A stretch of DNA of 14,971 bases from WFZT01 sp964571845 (GTDB lineage: Bacteria > Hydrothermota > Hydrothermia > B15-G9 > WFZT01). Each line of letters opens with the position of its first letter. Position 1 is the stretch's first letter. The notes under the pieces were generated by a model, which saw only the letters and a list, made by a program, of their open reading frames with translations, was not told the origin of the DNA and made no database searches. The position numbers and the translations under genes are program-made. Positions 6,846 through 14,675 of the stretch are shown piece after piece. The stretch spans positions 1 through 14,971 of the forward strand of contig CAZNDM010000141.1 of the NCBI GenBank assembly GCA_964571845.1. Direction: 5' to 3'.

Positions 6846-6876
6846 GGCTCTTAAAGATAAACATAAACACAAGGAA

Positions 6877-6905
6877 TGGTCAATGAAAGCCCACGACAGT
6901 ATAAT
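6877..6905 (+). promoter_or_regulatory. Promoter of the lipoprotein-mtaD-waaA operon, probably giving a leaderless message
   Basis: A perfect -10 TATAAT (6900-6905) lies 17 bp after TGGTCA (6877-6882), a four-of-six match to TTGACA. Transcription would start around 6912-6913, at or one base before the ATG of the next gene, which has no Shine-Dalgarno sequence. The opposite gene plsY starts only 67 bp away, so its promoter must overlap; TTGACC and TATACT on the minus strand are possible parts but do not pair well. Confidence 0.65.
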
Positions 6906-6912
6906 TTAAACG

Positions 6913-7434
6913 ATGGCAAGAAATGCTGTTGTGTTTCTGATCCTGCTTCTGCTTGGCGGATGCTTTAATCCGTTTAACCCACGAGAGGGCAGGGGGTCCT
7001 ATCCTGTACCAGTCGAACCCGAAATTGTCATAAACAATCTTGTACTCGCCTATTCGACCAAGGATCTTAATGGTTACATTAAGTGCCTGGATCCTGATTC
7101 CTTCAGATTTTATTTTGACGACTCCGAGGATTCCATAAGAGAAATCCTTGAGCTAAACTGGGGAATTGACTCCCTTAGCTGGGGATTGGAGCAGGAGATA
7201 ATTTCAGCAAGAAACATATTTGAAAATTTTCAGGAAATAAATCTTGATTTAACAGGTGGCAGAGGGATCCCGCTTGGTGATAACAAGTGGGTTTTCATTT
7301 ATAATTATACACTTAATCTGATCCCAACGGTCCCCGGGATTACCTCCATTGAAGGGCATGCGAGATTTATTTTGAGGAGGAGGCCCGAGGACAATCTCTG
7401 GTACATAATGATCTGGGAAGATTACGCATTTTGA
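6913..7434 (+). CDS. Small lipoprotein with an NTF2-like domain, function unknown
   Basis: This 173-residue protein begins with a lipoprotein signal: R3, a hydrophobic stretch (5-14) and lipobox LGGC with C17 as the lipidated residue. The mature part has the layout of NTF2/SnoaL-like folds: a helical start (about 38-60, with YSTKDLNGYIKCL) and alternating strands ending IMIWEDYAF. I recognise no catalytic residues. Similar small envelope lipoproteins are common in several candidate phyla, as I recall, but no function is known to me. It leads the operon with mtaD (10-bp gap) and waaA. With TATAAT only 7 bp before the ATG and no ribosome site, it is probably translated from a leaderless mRNA. 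Confidence 0.75.
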   Translation: MARNAVVFLILLLLGGCFNPFNPREGRGSYPVPVEPEIVINNLVLAYSTKDLNGYIKCLDPDSFRFYFDDSEDSIREILELNWGIDSLSWGLEQEIISARNIFENFQEINLDLTGGRGIPLGDNKWVFIYNYTLNLIPTVPGITSIEGHARFILRRRPEDNLWYIMIWEDYAF

Positions 7435-7444
7435 GAGGTGCAAA

Positions 7445-8755
7445 ATGGAAAAATTTGATATCGTTTTAAAAGGCAGATTTGTGGTCTCCTTTGCCCACGG
7501 AATAATAGAAAATGGTATTGTGGGAGTTGAGGGGAACAGGATAAAAAAAATTTTCAGGGACGGTGAAATCGAATATACAGCAGATGAGATTATCGGTGGC
7601 GACAACTTTATCGTAATGCCCGGTCTTGTGAATACCCACACACATGCGGCAATGATCGCTTTCAGAGGGCTTGCGGACGATCTTCCCCTTTTCGATTGGC
7701 TGCAAAATTATATATGGCCCGCTGAAGGTAAATTTGTTGACAGGGAATTTATAAGAAAAGCAGTCCCTGTCGCCATCGGTGAGATGATCTCCACAGGCAC
7801 GACTCTTTTCGCAGACATGTATTTCTTTCAGCAGGATGCTGCGGAAATGGCGAAAAGTATCGGAATGAGAGCCGTTCTCGCCGAAGGGATAATAGCATTT
7901 CCCACACCCACTGCAGAAACCTGGGAGAAACAGCTTGAATACAATGAGGAGTTTATAAAAAACTGGATTGGAGATGAACTGATCAAACCATCTCTTGGTC
8001 CACACGCGCCCTATACAACCACAGGAGAAATCCTTGCAAAAGTAAAAGAAGTCTCTGCAAAGTACGGTGTTCCTATCCAGATACATGTTGCAGAAACCCG
8101 GCAGGAAGTTCAGGAGGTGTCCGAAAAGTTTGGCAGAACTCCGGTAAGATACCTCGATTCTCTGGATTTTCTTGATTCAGGTGTTATATCAGCACATTCT
8201 GTCTGGCTGGATGACGAGGAGATTGAAATTTATGTAAATAAAAAGGTGGGAATTGCTTCGTGCCCGCAGAGTAATGCGAAACTTGCCTCAGGTGTTGCAC
8301 CCCACAAAAAGTATATTGAAAAAGGCGCCCGACTTGCTCTTGGAACTGATGGCGATGCCTCAAACAATTCTCTTGATATGTTCCAGGAAATGAAGTTTAT
8401 GGCACTTGTTTGTAAGTTGAACACACTGGATCCAACTGCATGCCCTGCACTTGAAGTTTTGAAATCTGCTACCATTCGTGGTGCGCAGGTCCTCGGATAC
8501 GAGGATCTTGGAGACATTAAAGAAGGATTCCTCGCTGACCTCATCACGCTGAGGATTAATGACCCACATTCCTCTCCTGTTTACAATCCAATCTCCCATA
8601 TCGTTTACGCTGCCAAGGGCACTGATGTGAATGATGTAATAATCAACGGAAAGATCGTGTACAAAAACAGGGAGTTCCTTACGCTCGATATTGAGAATGT
8701 TGGAAAGCAGTTTGAAGAACTTGTTAAAAAAATCCAGACCGAATTCAAAAAGTGA
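7445..8755 (+). CDS. mtaD: 5-methylthioadenosine/S-adenosylhomocysteine deaminase
   Basis: This 436-residue amidohydrolase converts methylthioadenosine or S-adenosylhomocysteine to the inosine product and ammonia, in methionine salvage and recycling of the methyl cycle. Metal ligands are visible: H65 and H67 (NTHTHAAM), H214 (HVAET, with E217 next to it) and D302 (GTDGDASNNSLDM). E94 and H187 (GPHAPYT) are positioned to contact substrate, as is H251. Flanking beta-sandwich segments at both ends are complete. AGAGGTG sits 4 bases before the ATG. It follows the lipoprotein gene and overlaps waaA by 4 bp (GTGA). Other deaminases of this superfamily, such as guanine or TrzA-like enzymes, are less likely given the motif set. 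Confidence 0.92.
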   Translation: MEKFDIVLKGRFVVSFAHGIIENGIVGVEGNRIKKIFRDGEIEYTADEIIGGDNFIVMPGLVNTHTHAAMIAFRGLADDLPLFDWLQNYIWPAEGKFVDREFIRKAVPVAIGEMISTGTTLFADMYFFQQDAAEMAKSIGMRAVLAEGIIAFPTPTAETWEKQLEYNEEFIKNWIGDELIKPSLGPHAPYTTTGEILAKVKEVSAKYGVPIQIHVAETRQEVQEVSEKFGRTPVRYLDSLDFLDSGVISAHSVWLDDEEIEIYVNKKVGIASCPQSNAKLASGVAPHKKYIEKGARLALGTDGDASNNSLDMFQEMKFMALVCKLNTLDPTACPALEVLKSATIRGAQVLGYEDLGDIKEGFLADLITLRINDPHSSPVYNPISHIVYAAKGTDVNDVIINGKIVYKNREFLTLDIENVGKQFEELVKKIQTEFKK

Positions 8756-9945
8756 TAAAGCTCGTTTACGATTTTTTGATAGGCATAGTTAATCAGTTTT
8801 TACGCATCAAAGTTGAGTATCCGTATTACGAGACTGATGTATGGATTCATGCTTCCTCGGTGGGCGAGATAAACGCCATTTCCTACCTTGTTAATCTCTT
8901 TATAAAGCATAGAATTCCCGTGTTCATAACAACTTTTACGCTCTCGGGATTACAGAGGGCAAAAACTCTGTGGGGAACCAATGTTCAGGTCAGTCGGTTT
9001 CCCATGGACAAGAAGTCTGAAATTAGAAAGTTTGTCAGAATAGTGAAGCCTTCGGTGCTCGTCATTGCTGAAACGGAGCTGTGGCCCAATCTAATTCTTG
9101 AAACAAAAGGAGTTTCTAAATTTCTCGTAAATGCCAGACTTTCGGACAGAAGTTTTCCCAGGTACATGAAGTTTAGAAAATTTTTCTCAAAAGTCGTACG
9201 GGAATTTGAGGCAATCCTTGCCCAGTCTGAAGTTGATCGGGAAAGATTTATCGCACTTGGTGCCGATCCAGACAGAGTACAGGTGCTCGGAAGCCTGAAA
9301 TACGACGCTGTTAAAAGGCCATATTCGATTTTGAATAGAACAACTTATGGTTACGATGAGAAAGATGTAATCATAATTTTCGGAAGTATCAGAGCTCGCG
9401 AGGAGGCAAAGGTGGTTGAAGTTGCCAGAAGATTGTTGAATGAGTATGAAAATGTTCAGATAATTCTCGCTCCGAGACATCCGGTTAGAAAAGTAAAAAT
9501 CATAGAGCATCTCAGGAGAGAGGGTGTGCCGTTTATTCTCAGGACTTCCAAGAAGGGTAACTATCGGAATGCAGTTTTAATCCTTGACACACTTGGTGAG
9601 CTATATGATTTCTACCATATTGCCGACATTGCTTTTGTTGGAGGGACACTTGCTCCTTATGGAGGACATAGCGTTATAGAGCCAGCGTATGCTGGTGTGC
9701 CCGTGCTGGTTGGTCCCCATTATGAAAACACCAGAGAGCCTGTTGAACTTTTAAAAGAAGAGGGTGCTGCAGTGGTTGTTGCTAATGAAAGGGAACTGTA
9801 TGCATGGTTGAAGAAGTTGATTGAAGATAAGGATTTGCGGAAAGAAATGGGAAAGAAGGCTCACGAGACAATTGAGTCAAAGACAGGAGCCTCGGAGAAG
9901 ACCTTTAAACTGATAAAAGAAAAACTCACCTCACTTTCCGGGTAG
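8752..9945 (+). CDS. waaA: 3-deoxy-D-manno-octulosonic acid (Kdo) transferase
   Basis: This 397-residue GT-B glycosyltransferase adds Kdo from CMP-Kdo to the lipid A precursor at the inner membrane face, showing that the cell makes lipopolysaccharide. Family signatures: HASSVGE (33-39, E39 the likely catalytic base), ETELWPN (107-113), NARLSDRS (127-134), AQSEVDRERF, GSLKYD, RHP, DTLGELYDFY, GGTLAPYGGHSVIEPA (297-312) and GPHYEN. A short amphipathic N-terminus (1-25) replaces the usual membrane anchor. The start is GTG within the mtaD stop (GTGA) without its own ribosome site, so it depends on translational coupling. Whether it adds one Kdo or more cannot be told. The gene ends 6 bp before the hairpin terminator. 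Confidence 0.93.
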   Translation: MIKLVYDFLIGIVNQFLRIKVEYPYYETDVWIHASSVGEINAISYLVNLFIKHRIPVFITTFTLSGLQRAKTLWGTNVQVSRFPMDKKSEIRKFVRIVKPSVLVIAETELWPNLILETKGVSKFLVNARLSDRSFPRYMKFRKFFSKVVREFEAILAQSEVDRERFIALGADPDRVQVLGSLKYDAVKRPYSILNRTTYGYDEKDVIIIFGSIRAREEAKVVEVARRLLNEYENVQIILAPRHPVRKVKIIEHLRREGVPFILRTSKKGNYRNAVLILDTLGELYDFYHIADIAFVGGTLAPYGGHSVIEPAYAGVPVLVGPHYENTREPVELLKEEGAAVVVANERELYAWLKKLIEDKDLRKEMGKKAHETIESKTGASEKTFKLIKEKLTSLSG

Positions 9946-9951
9946 AGGAAA

Positions 9952-10004
9952 AAGGGGTGAGGGGTGGCAGGGGTGCGAAGCACCCCTGCCACCCCTCACC
10001 CCTT
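9952..10004. terminator. Perfect 25-bp-arm hairpin between convergent operons, probable bidirectional terminator
   Basis: Arms at 9952-9976 and 9980-10004 are exact inverted complements around a GAA loop (context GCGAAGC). The left arm contains three GGGGTG blocks in near-7-bp spacing. It lies between the stops of waaA (9945) and the esterase gene (10016), where both operons end. No T-run follows on either strand, so it is not a textbook intrinsic terminator; it may stop transcription by stem strength or be a mobile palindrome that landed there. Confidence 0.75.
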
Positions 10005-10015
10005 CATCAAGAAAA

Positions 10016-11221
10016 CTAATTACCAAAGTTTCTGCTTGCAAATTTTAAAGATCTTCTTATCCTCAGGTACAGGTGTGTTCCGTGCCTTGCAGGGAACATA
10101 TCGTTGGGATATCCAGGTTCATCTCTGAAAATTTCGTACTCGTAGAAATCTTCTGGATAGCCCAGATTTTGCATCATCTCCACAAAACTACTGGCATGAC
10201 CTGTAAGGTAAAGTTCATCATCGATACCACAGTCAAGATATATCTTTGTTCCGTTTGTTAGCAGATTATTCAAACTATCGGCAAACAGTGTGGCAGGATC
10301 ATGGAACGGATGCCAGATGCTGTCGTACACTTCATTGGGCTGATAAAGTGTGTCAAATGGCAATCTTACACCAACTGCAATCGGTTGACCCCATAGAGAA
10401 TCAACAGAGTCCTGGAGAATAATCTCGTACTTTGTGGAGTCGAAGTTGCTTGAAAAATCGACTTTTGGAGAAAAAGCCCCTGCCATGGCAATGAGCATGG
10501 TTGTAAGTGGTCTTTCTGATCCAAGATAAGGTGCAGGCTTGAAAGGTATTCTACCGTTGAATGTAGAGTCCATCCATTCATATCTCACGAATCCGAGAAC
10601 ACCATCCTGAATAAATCTGTCAAAAAATATTGGTCCTGAATGTGCACCGATAATCCCGAAAACATCAGGATGTTTAATTCCGAGCTTCATTGCGCCGTAA
10701 GCACCCATTGAAATTCCTATGATCGCCCTCTTGTCTTTATTACTGAAGACCCGATAGTTTGATTCAATATAACTCACCACATCGTTGACGATATAGGTTT
10801 CATAAAGACCGAAAACAGATACAGGCGCGCCAAAACCCAGGGGTCTCGCCTTCGAATCCGTATAGAAGCTACCACCAAGCACGTTCATTCCATCTGGCAT
10901 AACTATCACCATTGGCTGGATCTCACCTGTTGAAATCAGATAGTCTGCAATATCTTTTATGTCTTCAAAATACTGCCAGAAACTGTAAGTTCCACCATAT
11001 CCGTGGAGCAGATAAACAACCGGAAATGTGTCAGAAGTTTCATTGTATCCTGGAGGCAGGTAAACAAATGCTGGCCTTACACCAACTATTGAATCAGTTG
11101 CGGGAATAGAGTCAAGAACGATCGTCCCATGTGAAATCTCGGGTCCCTCCAGTTCCTCTGTCTTTTTACATCCAGTTAATATAACCAGAATAACGGTCAA
11201 ACCGAGGATTAATTTTCTCAT
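10016..11221 (-). CDS. Lipid-anchored esterase D-like alpha/beta hydrolase
   Basis: This 401-residue protein has a lipoprotein signal ending ILTGC (C18), so it should sit on an envelope membrane facing the periplasm or outside. The body matches the putative esterase family (esterase D/feruloyl esterase/antigen 85 type): YLPPGYN (55-60), YLLHGYGG oxyanion region (70-77), MPDG (108-111), nucleophile S171 in GISMG, acid D334 or D335 in CGIDDE, and His H380 or H383 near the end. A long insertion (about 195-320) before the acid residue is probably a substrate-covering lid. GGGAGG precedes the ATG; the gap from the FadL-type gene is 14 bp. Substrate is unknown; carboxylic or fatty acid esters are plausible given the neighbour. 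Confidence 0.85.
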   Translation of the reverse strand: MRKLILGLTVILVILTGCKKTEELEGPEISHGTIVLDSIPATDSIVGVRPAFVYLPPGYNETSDTFPVVYLLHGYGGTYSFWQYFEDIKDIADYLISTGEIQPMVIVMPDGMNVLGGSFYTDSKARPLGFGAPVSVFGLYETYIVNDVVSYIESNYRVFSNKDKRAIIGISMGAYGAMKLGIKHPDVFGIIGAHSGPIFFDRFIQDGVLGFVRYEWMDSTFNGRIPFKPAPYLGSERPLTTMLIAMAGAFSPKVDFSSNFDSTKYEIILQDSVDSLWGQPIAVGVRLPFDTLYQPNEVYDSIWHPFHDPATLFADSLNNLLTNGTKIYLDCGIDDELYLTGHASSFVEMMQNLGYPEDFYEYEIFRDEPGYPNDMFPARHGTHLYLRIRRSLKFASRNFGN

Positions 11222-11235
11222 GTCAAACCTCCCGA

Positions 11236-12669
11236 TTAAAAGACATATTCAACCCCTATTCCAAGGGCGTGAACATGAAAACCGTATTTGCCGGCAAAGT
11301 AAGTTGATCTGTAACTGTAATTTGCATCCCTCTCAAAGGTGTTTTCACCTCCGTAGATGTACTCGTAGTTGAATAGAACCTTCAGAAAGTCGAAAATCAT
11401 GTATTCTCCACCAAGTGTGAATCCATACTTTGTATTGATGTCCGGTATAAGTGGCGTAATTGTTGAATCGGGAATAGGTGTTGGATCGTAATAAAATCCG
11501 CCCCTCACCGTGATTTTCTCACTGTAGGCATATTCCAGTCCCATTCCAAATCTGAATGTATTTTCCCAGTACTCTTTCAGAGTATCAGAGGTAATCTCCG
11601 AGAGCTCCATCTCACCGATCTTGACCTTCAGATCTGTAAATTCTGCGACAATTTCGTCAAAACTTGACCAGTGTGTGTAATCAAAGTCTGTCACGAGTGT
11701 TAATTTTTCAGAAAGTTTGTAGGAAATACCACCACCAATGTTGAATGGGAGCAATACCTCTGCCTTTGCAGTACCGTAGCCTGACGCTACGCTGCCGAGG
11801 AAGAGAAAAGCAAGGCTGTCCGCCCTTGAGGCAAGCGCATCGTTGTAAGGGAAGTAAATGTAAAGATTCGCGTCACCCTCCAGGCTGGCTTTTGTGTAAA
11901 ATCTACCTGAAACTCCAATTTTTAGCTTTTCATTGGGTCTATAGATCGCTCCAAGATGCAATGTCAGTGCCCATCCTTTTACCTCTATTTTTGAATCAAC
12001 AGGGAAAAGTCTATATTGAATCGGCAAACTGAGTGCCGCTGTATCCATTGCTGCGGGGTCAAAGAAATTAACTTTTCTTATTCTAAATCTCTCAAATGTT
12101 GGGCCAATAGCAATTCCCAGGCTGTATTTTTTGAACTTCTTTGACAGACCCACGAGCATGGATGCAGTTTTGACCTCGCTTGACCAGTTGTATTCTGGAA
12201 ACTTAGGAGGGACAAAGACAGCTGTGTCTGATGGATTGTAATATCCAATGGGGAAGTGATAGAGGTTCCAGTCAGTTCCAAGTCCAAATGGGACAAAAAC
12301 AGCGAGTCCAATTTTCGTGTCTTTCAAGTATTTGAAATTTTTCACAAATCCACCAGACGGGATTGTAAAAGTTTGTTCCCTTGCGTTGACCTTTGTAACT
12401 GTTGCATATCCACCGTCGTATCCGAGGATGCCTGTCCCGGGTTCAACATACGCCGCGGGTTTTACGATGGCATTGTGGAATCCCAGAATGTCCTGTTCGA
12501 TGTAACTCATTCCAGCAGGGTTCCAGTAGAGGGCTGTCCAGTCATTTGCAACTGCTCTGAATGCTCCACCGAGAGAAAGACCGCGACTGCCAACCCCGGT
12601 CAGGGCAAATCCACCCGCATGTATCTGACCGGAGATGAAAAATACTGTAAAAAGTAAAATTCTCCGCAT
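11236..12669 (-). CDS. Outer-membrane channel, FadL/OmpP1/TodX family
   Basis: This 477-residue beta-barrel protein belongs to the family that lets fatty acids or hydrophobic compounds cross the outer membrane. A signal peptide is seen, with likely cleavage after A18 (QIHA/GG). The N-terminal hatch reads GSRGLSLGGAFRAVANDWTA (27-46) followed by YWNPAGM, with the family NPA turn. The rest alternates amphipathic strands rich in Tyr and Phe, ending in aromatic GVEYVF, the outer-membrane sorting signal. Length is typical. GGAGGG precedes the ATG, 14 bp after the coiled-coil gene, and 14 bp separate it from the esterase gene downstream. Specificity for long-chain fatty acids versus other hydrophobics cannot be read from sequence. 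Confidence 0.88.
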   Translation of the reverse strand: MRRILLFTVFFISGQIHAGGFALTGVGSRGLSLGGAFRAVANDWTALYWNPAGMSYIEQDILGFHNAIVKPAAYVEPGTGILGYDGGYATVTKVNAREQTFTIPSGGFVKNFKYLKDTKIGLAVFVPFGLGTDWNLYHFPIGYYNPSDTAVFVPPKFPEYNWSSEVKTASMLVGLSKKFKKYSLGIAIGPTFERFRIRKVNFFDPAAMDTAALSLPIQYRLFPVDSKIEVKGWALTLHLGAIYRPNEKLKIGVSGRFYTKASLEGDANLYIYFPYNDALASRADSLAFLFLGSVASGYGTAKAEVLLPFNIGGGISYKLSEKLTLVTDFDYTHWSSFDEIVAEFTDLKVKIGEMELSEITSDTLKEYWENTFRFGMGLEYAYSEKITVRGGFYYDPTPIPDSTITPLIPDINTKYGFTLGGEYMIFDFLKVLFNYEYIYGGENTFERDANYSYRSTYFAGKYGFHVHALGIGVEYVF

Positions 12670-12683
12670 AGAAACCCTCCTTT

Positions 12684-13022
12684 TTACTGGTTCAAAACGA
12701 GTTTCTTGAGAAACTCGACTCCTTTATTAAGATTATTTCTGCCCCTTTTTTCGATCTCTTCGGCAAGAATTTTTGAGTTTTCGATGATTTCCTCAACTTC
12801 TCTTTTCAGTTTCATACTGGCTTCTTTTTTTCTCAGTTCGATATTTTTTAAGATTTCCTCATGCCCTGTTTTTATTAAGTTATCCGCCTCCTGTCTCGCT
12901 CTCTCGACGATTTGTTCGGCTTCCTGCCGGGCTTTTTCAATCATCGCCTCTGCTTCTTTTTCAAACTTGTCAACACCCTCAAGAAGCACACTTTTTTCTT
13001 CAATGGCGTGATGTTCACTCAT
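12684..13022 (-). CDS. Small coiled-coil protein resembling A/V-type ATPase peripheral stalk subunit H/G
   Basis: This 112-residue, highly charged protein is almost entirely helical and should form a coiled coil from about 15 to 100. Residues 29-39 (EKARQEAEQIV) and 40-50 (ERARQEADNLI) are near copies with an 11-residue period, the hendecad pattern known for right-handed coiled coils such as the archaeal/vacuolar ATPase peripheral stalk. No signal or membrane segment is present. It begins 8 bp inside resB (GGGAGG upstream) and ends 14 bp before the FadL-type gene, so it is not in an ATPase operon here. Alternatives are an F-type b-subunit-like fragment or a DivIVA-like scaffold. The gene is well supported; its role is not. 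Confidence 0.7.
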   Translation of the reverse strand: MSEHHAIEEKSVLLEGVDKFEKEAEAMIEKARQEAEQIVERARQEADNLIKTGHEEILKNIELRKKEASMKLKREVEEIIENSKILAEEIEKRGRNNLNKGVEFLKKLVLNQ

Positions 13023-14370
13023 TTTTCAAACCTCCCTCAATGTGTTTTTCCATCTTTTCGATCTCATCCATAAGATTTACTGCTATACCGGTCGTTTGAC
13101 CGGATAGGTATATCTTTCCATCTTCGTCTCGGAAGAAAGAGAATCGTGCCGTGGGGTAAAAAACCCTCAGGAATAGACCTATAACAAAGATCAATGTTCC
13201 AATAGCAAGGTAAATTATTCCGTTATCACGCTTGTAATAAATTCCGGTTGCCTGTCTGAAAGAGAGCATCTCAAATGTCAAATTTTCTGCCTGTAAAGGT
13301 TTTCCCATTTCAAGCAGACCGAGTTTCTTTTTCTTTTTGCCCTTTGCCTCTCTGTGATAAACATAGCACTGAGGTGTAAGATCACCGTTTATTTCTTCTT
13401 TTCTGTACTGATACCATTTACCTGCTTTCAGCATTCCAAGGTAGTATTTCCCCTTTTTGCCAGGAATATCAAATGGTGCCATTGTCTCTACTTCAAGGGT
13501 TGTATCAAGGTTCTCAGACTTTACGCGAAGATTTACCTTCTGTACGAAATATTCCTGATAAAAAGTCATACCTCTGTACCTGAGGGGATGATTCACTTCA
13601 ATGATTTTCTCTTTGATTTTGTTGCCATCGTGGTCATACAGGACAAGATGAGAAAAGTAATCCTTGACATAGTACCTATTGTTGTGCTTCCAGAAGATCA
13701 TCCAGAATTTTTTTGATTCAAGCTGGAGTGTATCTGCTCCCTTGAATTTTAGAAGTCCCGTTTTGTAGATTTTCATTTCTTTGGATGCGGTTGGGATAGG
13801 CTTTTTCTCTCCGTCGAATAGGGCTACATCCCCATCAAAGCGGGTGAGACTTGAAAGCAGTAATCCAATAATCATGAGAACCATGCCAAAGTGGTAAATT
13901 ATAGAGACGATTCTTGGGGGAAACCCTCTGCTCGCCACAAATATTTCAGCATCACCCTTAATTCTTCTAACTTTATAGCCGGCATTCCGGAAGGCTTCAA
14001 CGATTTTGTTGAGTTCAAGTCTTTCGTAGATCTTTTTTGCACTAATTTTGATAGATGCGGCTCTCCCTCTTTTCAACCTTCCCCATTCAAAGATGAGCCC
14101 GTCGAGCGTGCAGAGGAAAAGGTTTAGGAAGAATAGAAACGATGTAATTCTAAAGCCAAGTGAGTGGAAGACATCGAAAAGACCCAGTGAATTGAGGATA
14201 CGGAATTTTTCTTCACCGAAAGCCTCTTTGAACTGCTCAGGCGTCGCATGGACGAGATGGTACTGCGGGAATATGGTCCCAAGGAGCATGAAAATGATGA
14301 GGATAAAGAAGATTACAATGGTAGTTTTAGTAGAAATCAGGATCCTGTACAAACCCTTGAGTAGTTTCAT
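13015..14370 (-). CDS. resB: ResB-type cytochrome c biogenesis protein
   Basis: This 451-residue membrane protein resembles ResB/Ccs1, which with ResC/CcsA forms the system II apparatus that attaches haem to apocytochromes c on the outer face of the inner membrane. Four transmembrane segments are seen at about 16-35, 73-93, 154-174 and 384-403, with a large extracytoplasmic domain between the third and fourth. H160 lies in segment three (IIYHFGM), and NHPLRYRGMTFYQ (260-272) is the strongly conserved family motif. GGGAGAGG stands 6 bases before the ATG, and a consensus promoter lies upstream. No resC, thioredoxin-like resA or cytochrome c gene occurs in the window. It overlaps the next gene by 8 bp. 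Confidence 0.88.
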   Translation of the reverse strand: MKLLKGLYRILISTKTTIVIFFILIIFMLLGTIFPQYHLVHATPEQFKEAFGEEKFRILNSLGLFDVFHSLGFRITSFLFFLNLFLCTLDGLIFEWGRLKRGRAASIKISAKKIYERLELNKIVEAFRNAGYKVRRIKGDAEIFVASRGFPPRIVSIIYHFGMVLMIIGLLLSSLTRFDGDVALFDGEKKPIPTASKEMKIYKTGLLKFKGADTLQLESKKFWMIFWKHNNRYYVKDYFSHLVLYDHDGNKIKEKIIEVNHPLRYRGMTFYQEYFVQKVNLRVKSENLDTTLEVETMAPFDIPGKKGKYYLGMLKAGKWYQYRKEEINGDLTPQCYVYHREAKGKKKKKLGLLEMGKPLQAENLTFEMLSFRQATGIYYKRDNGIIYLAIGTLIFVIGLFLRVFYPTARFSFFRDEDGKIYLSGQTTGIAVNLMDEIEKMEKHIEGGLKNE

Positions 14371-14398
14371 AGTGTTCCTCTCCCGTTTTTAATTGGTA

Positions 14399-14427
14399 AT
14401 TATAAAAACCGCCTTAATACCTGTCAA
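14399..14427 (-). promoter_or_regulatory. Full-consensus sigma-70 promoter of the resB operon
   Basis: On the minus strand TTGACA (14427-14422) and TATAAT (14404-14399) are both perfect matches, separated by exactly 17 bp. The start point would fall near 14392, leaving a leader of about 20 nt containing the GGGAGAGG ribosome site of resB. I see no operator dyad over it, which suggests strong, constitutive expression of resB, the coiled-coil gene, the channel and the esterase. Confidence 0.85.
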
Positions 14428-14675
14428 AGGTCATAATTAATTTCAGGTGTTTTGCGGTGGTCAGTTTGGTGGTTTGTGAATTGTACCGGGGTTTCTTCCT
14501 CGTTCTTGATCTTATGATGAAATCTGATTTTTTGATAGTTTTGTGCTGGACGATATCGTTTTTCCCCCTTTGTTAGTGACTTACTGATGATTTGATGGAG
14601 AGGGTAAATGCACTTGGGCTGTGGGAAAAAGTCATTCTGCTGACTCTTTTCTCCGACAGAATGGGATGAGACTCT
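14428..14675. other. Gene-free spacer upstream of resB
   Basis: I see no gene or RNA in this stretch. It holds one hairpin with perfect 7-bp arms, CATTCTG (14633-14639) and CAGAATG (14657-14663), around a 17-nt loop. It lies just before the first clear unit of the right-hand array and may be a decayed unit of it. Confidence 0.5.

Noticed and set aside
6846..6872. Upstream TTG start for plsY
   Set aside because: It would add nine residues (starting TTG-TGT) before the first helix, with no ribosome site; the internal ATG fits family length and topology.
7466..8086. Minus-strand ORF of 206 codons opposite mtaD
   Set aside because: The plus strand carries a complete metal-dependent deaminase here; the reverse frame is cysteine-rich with no family signature.
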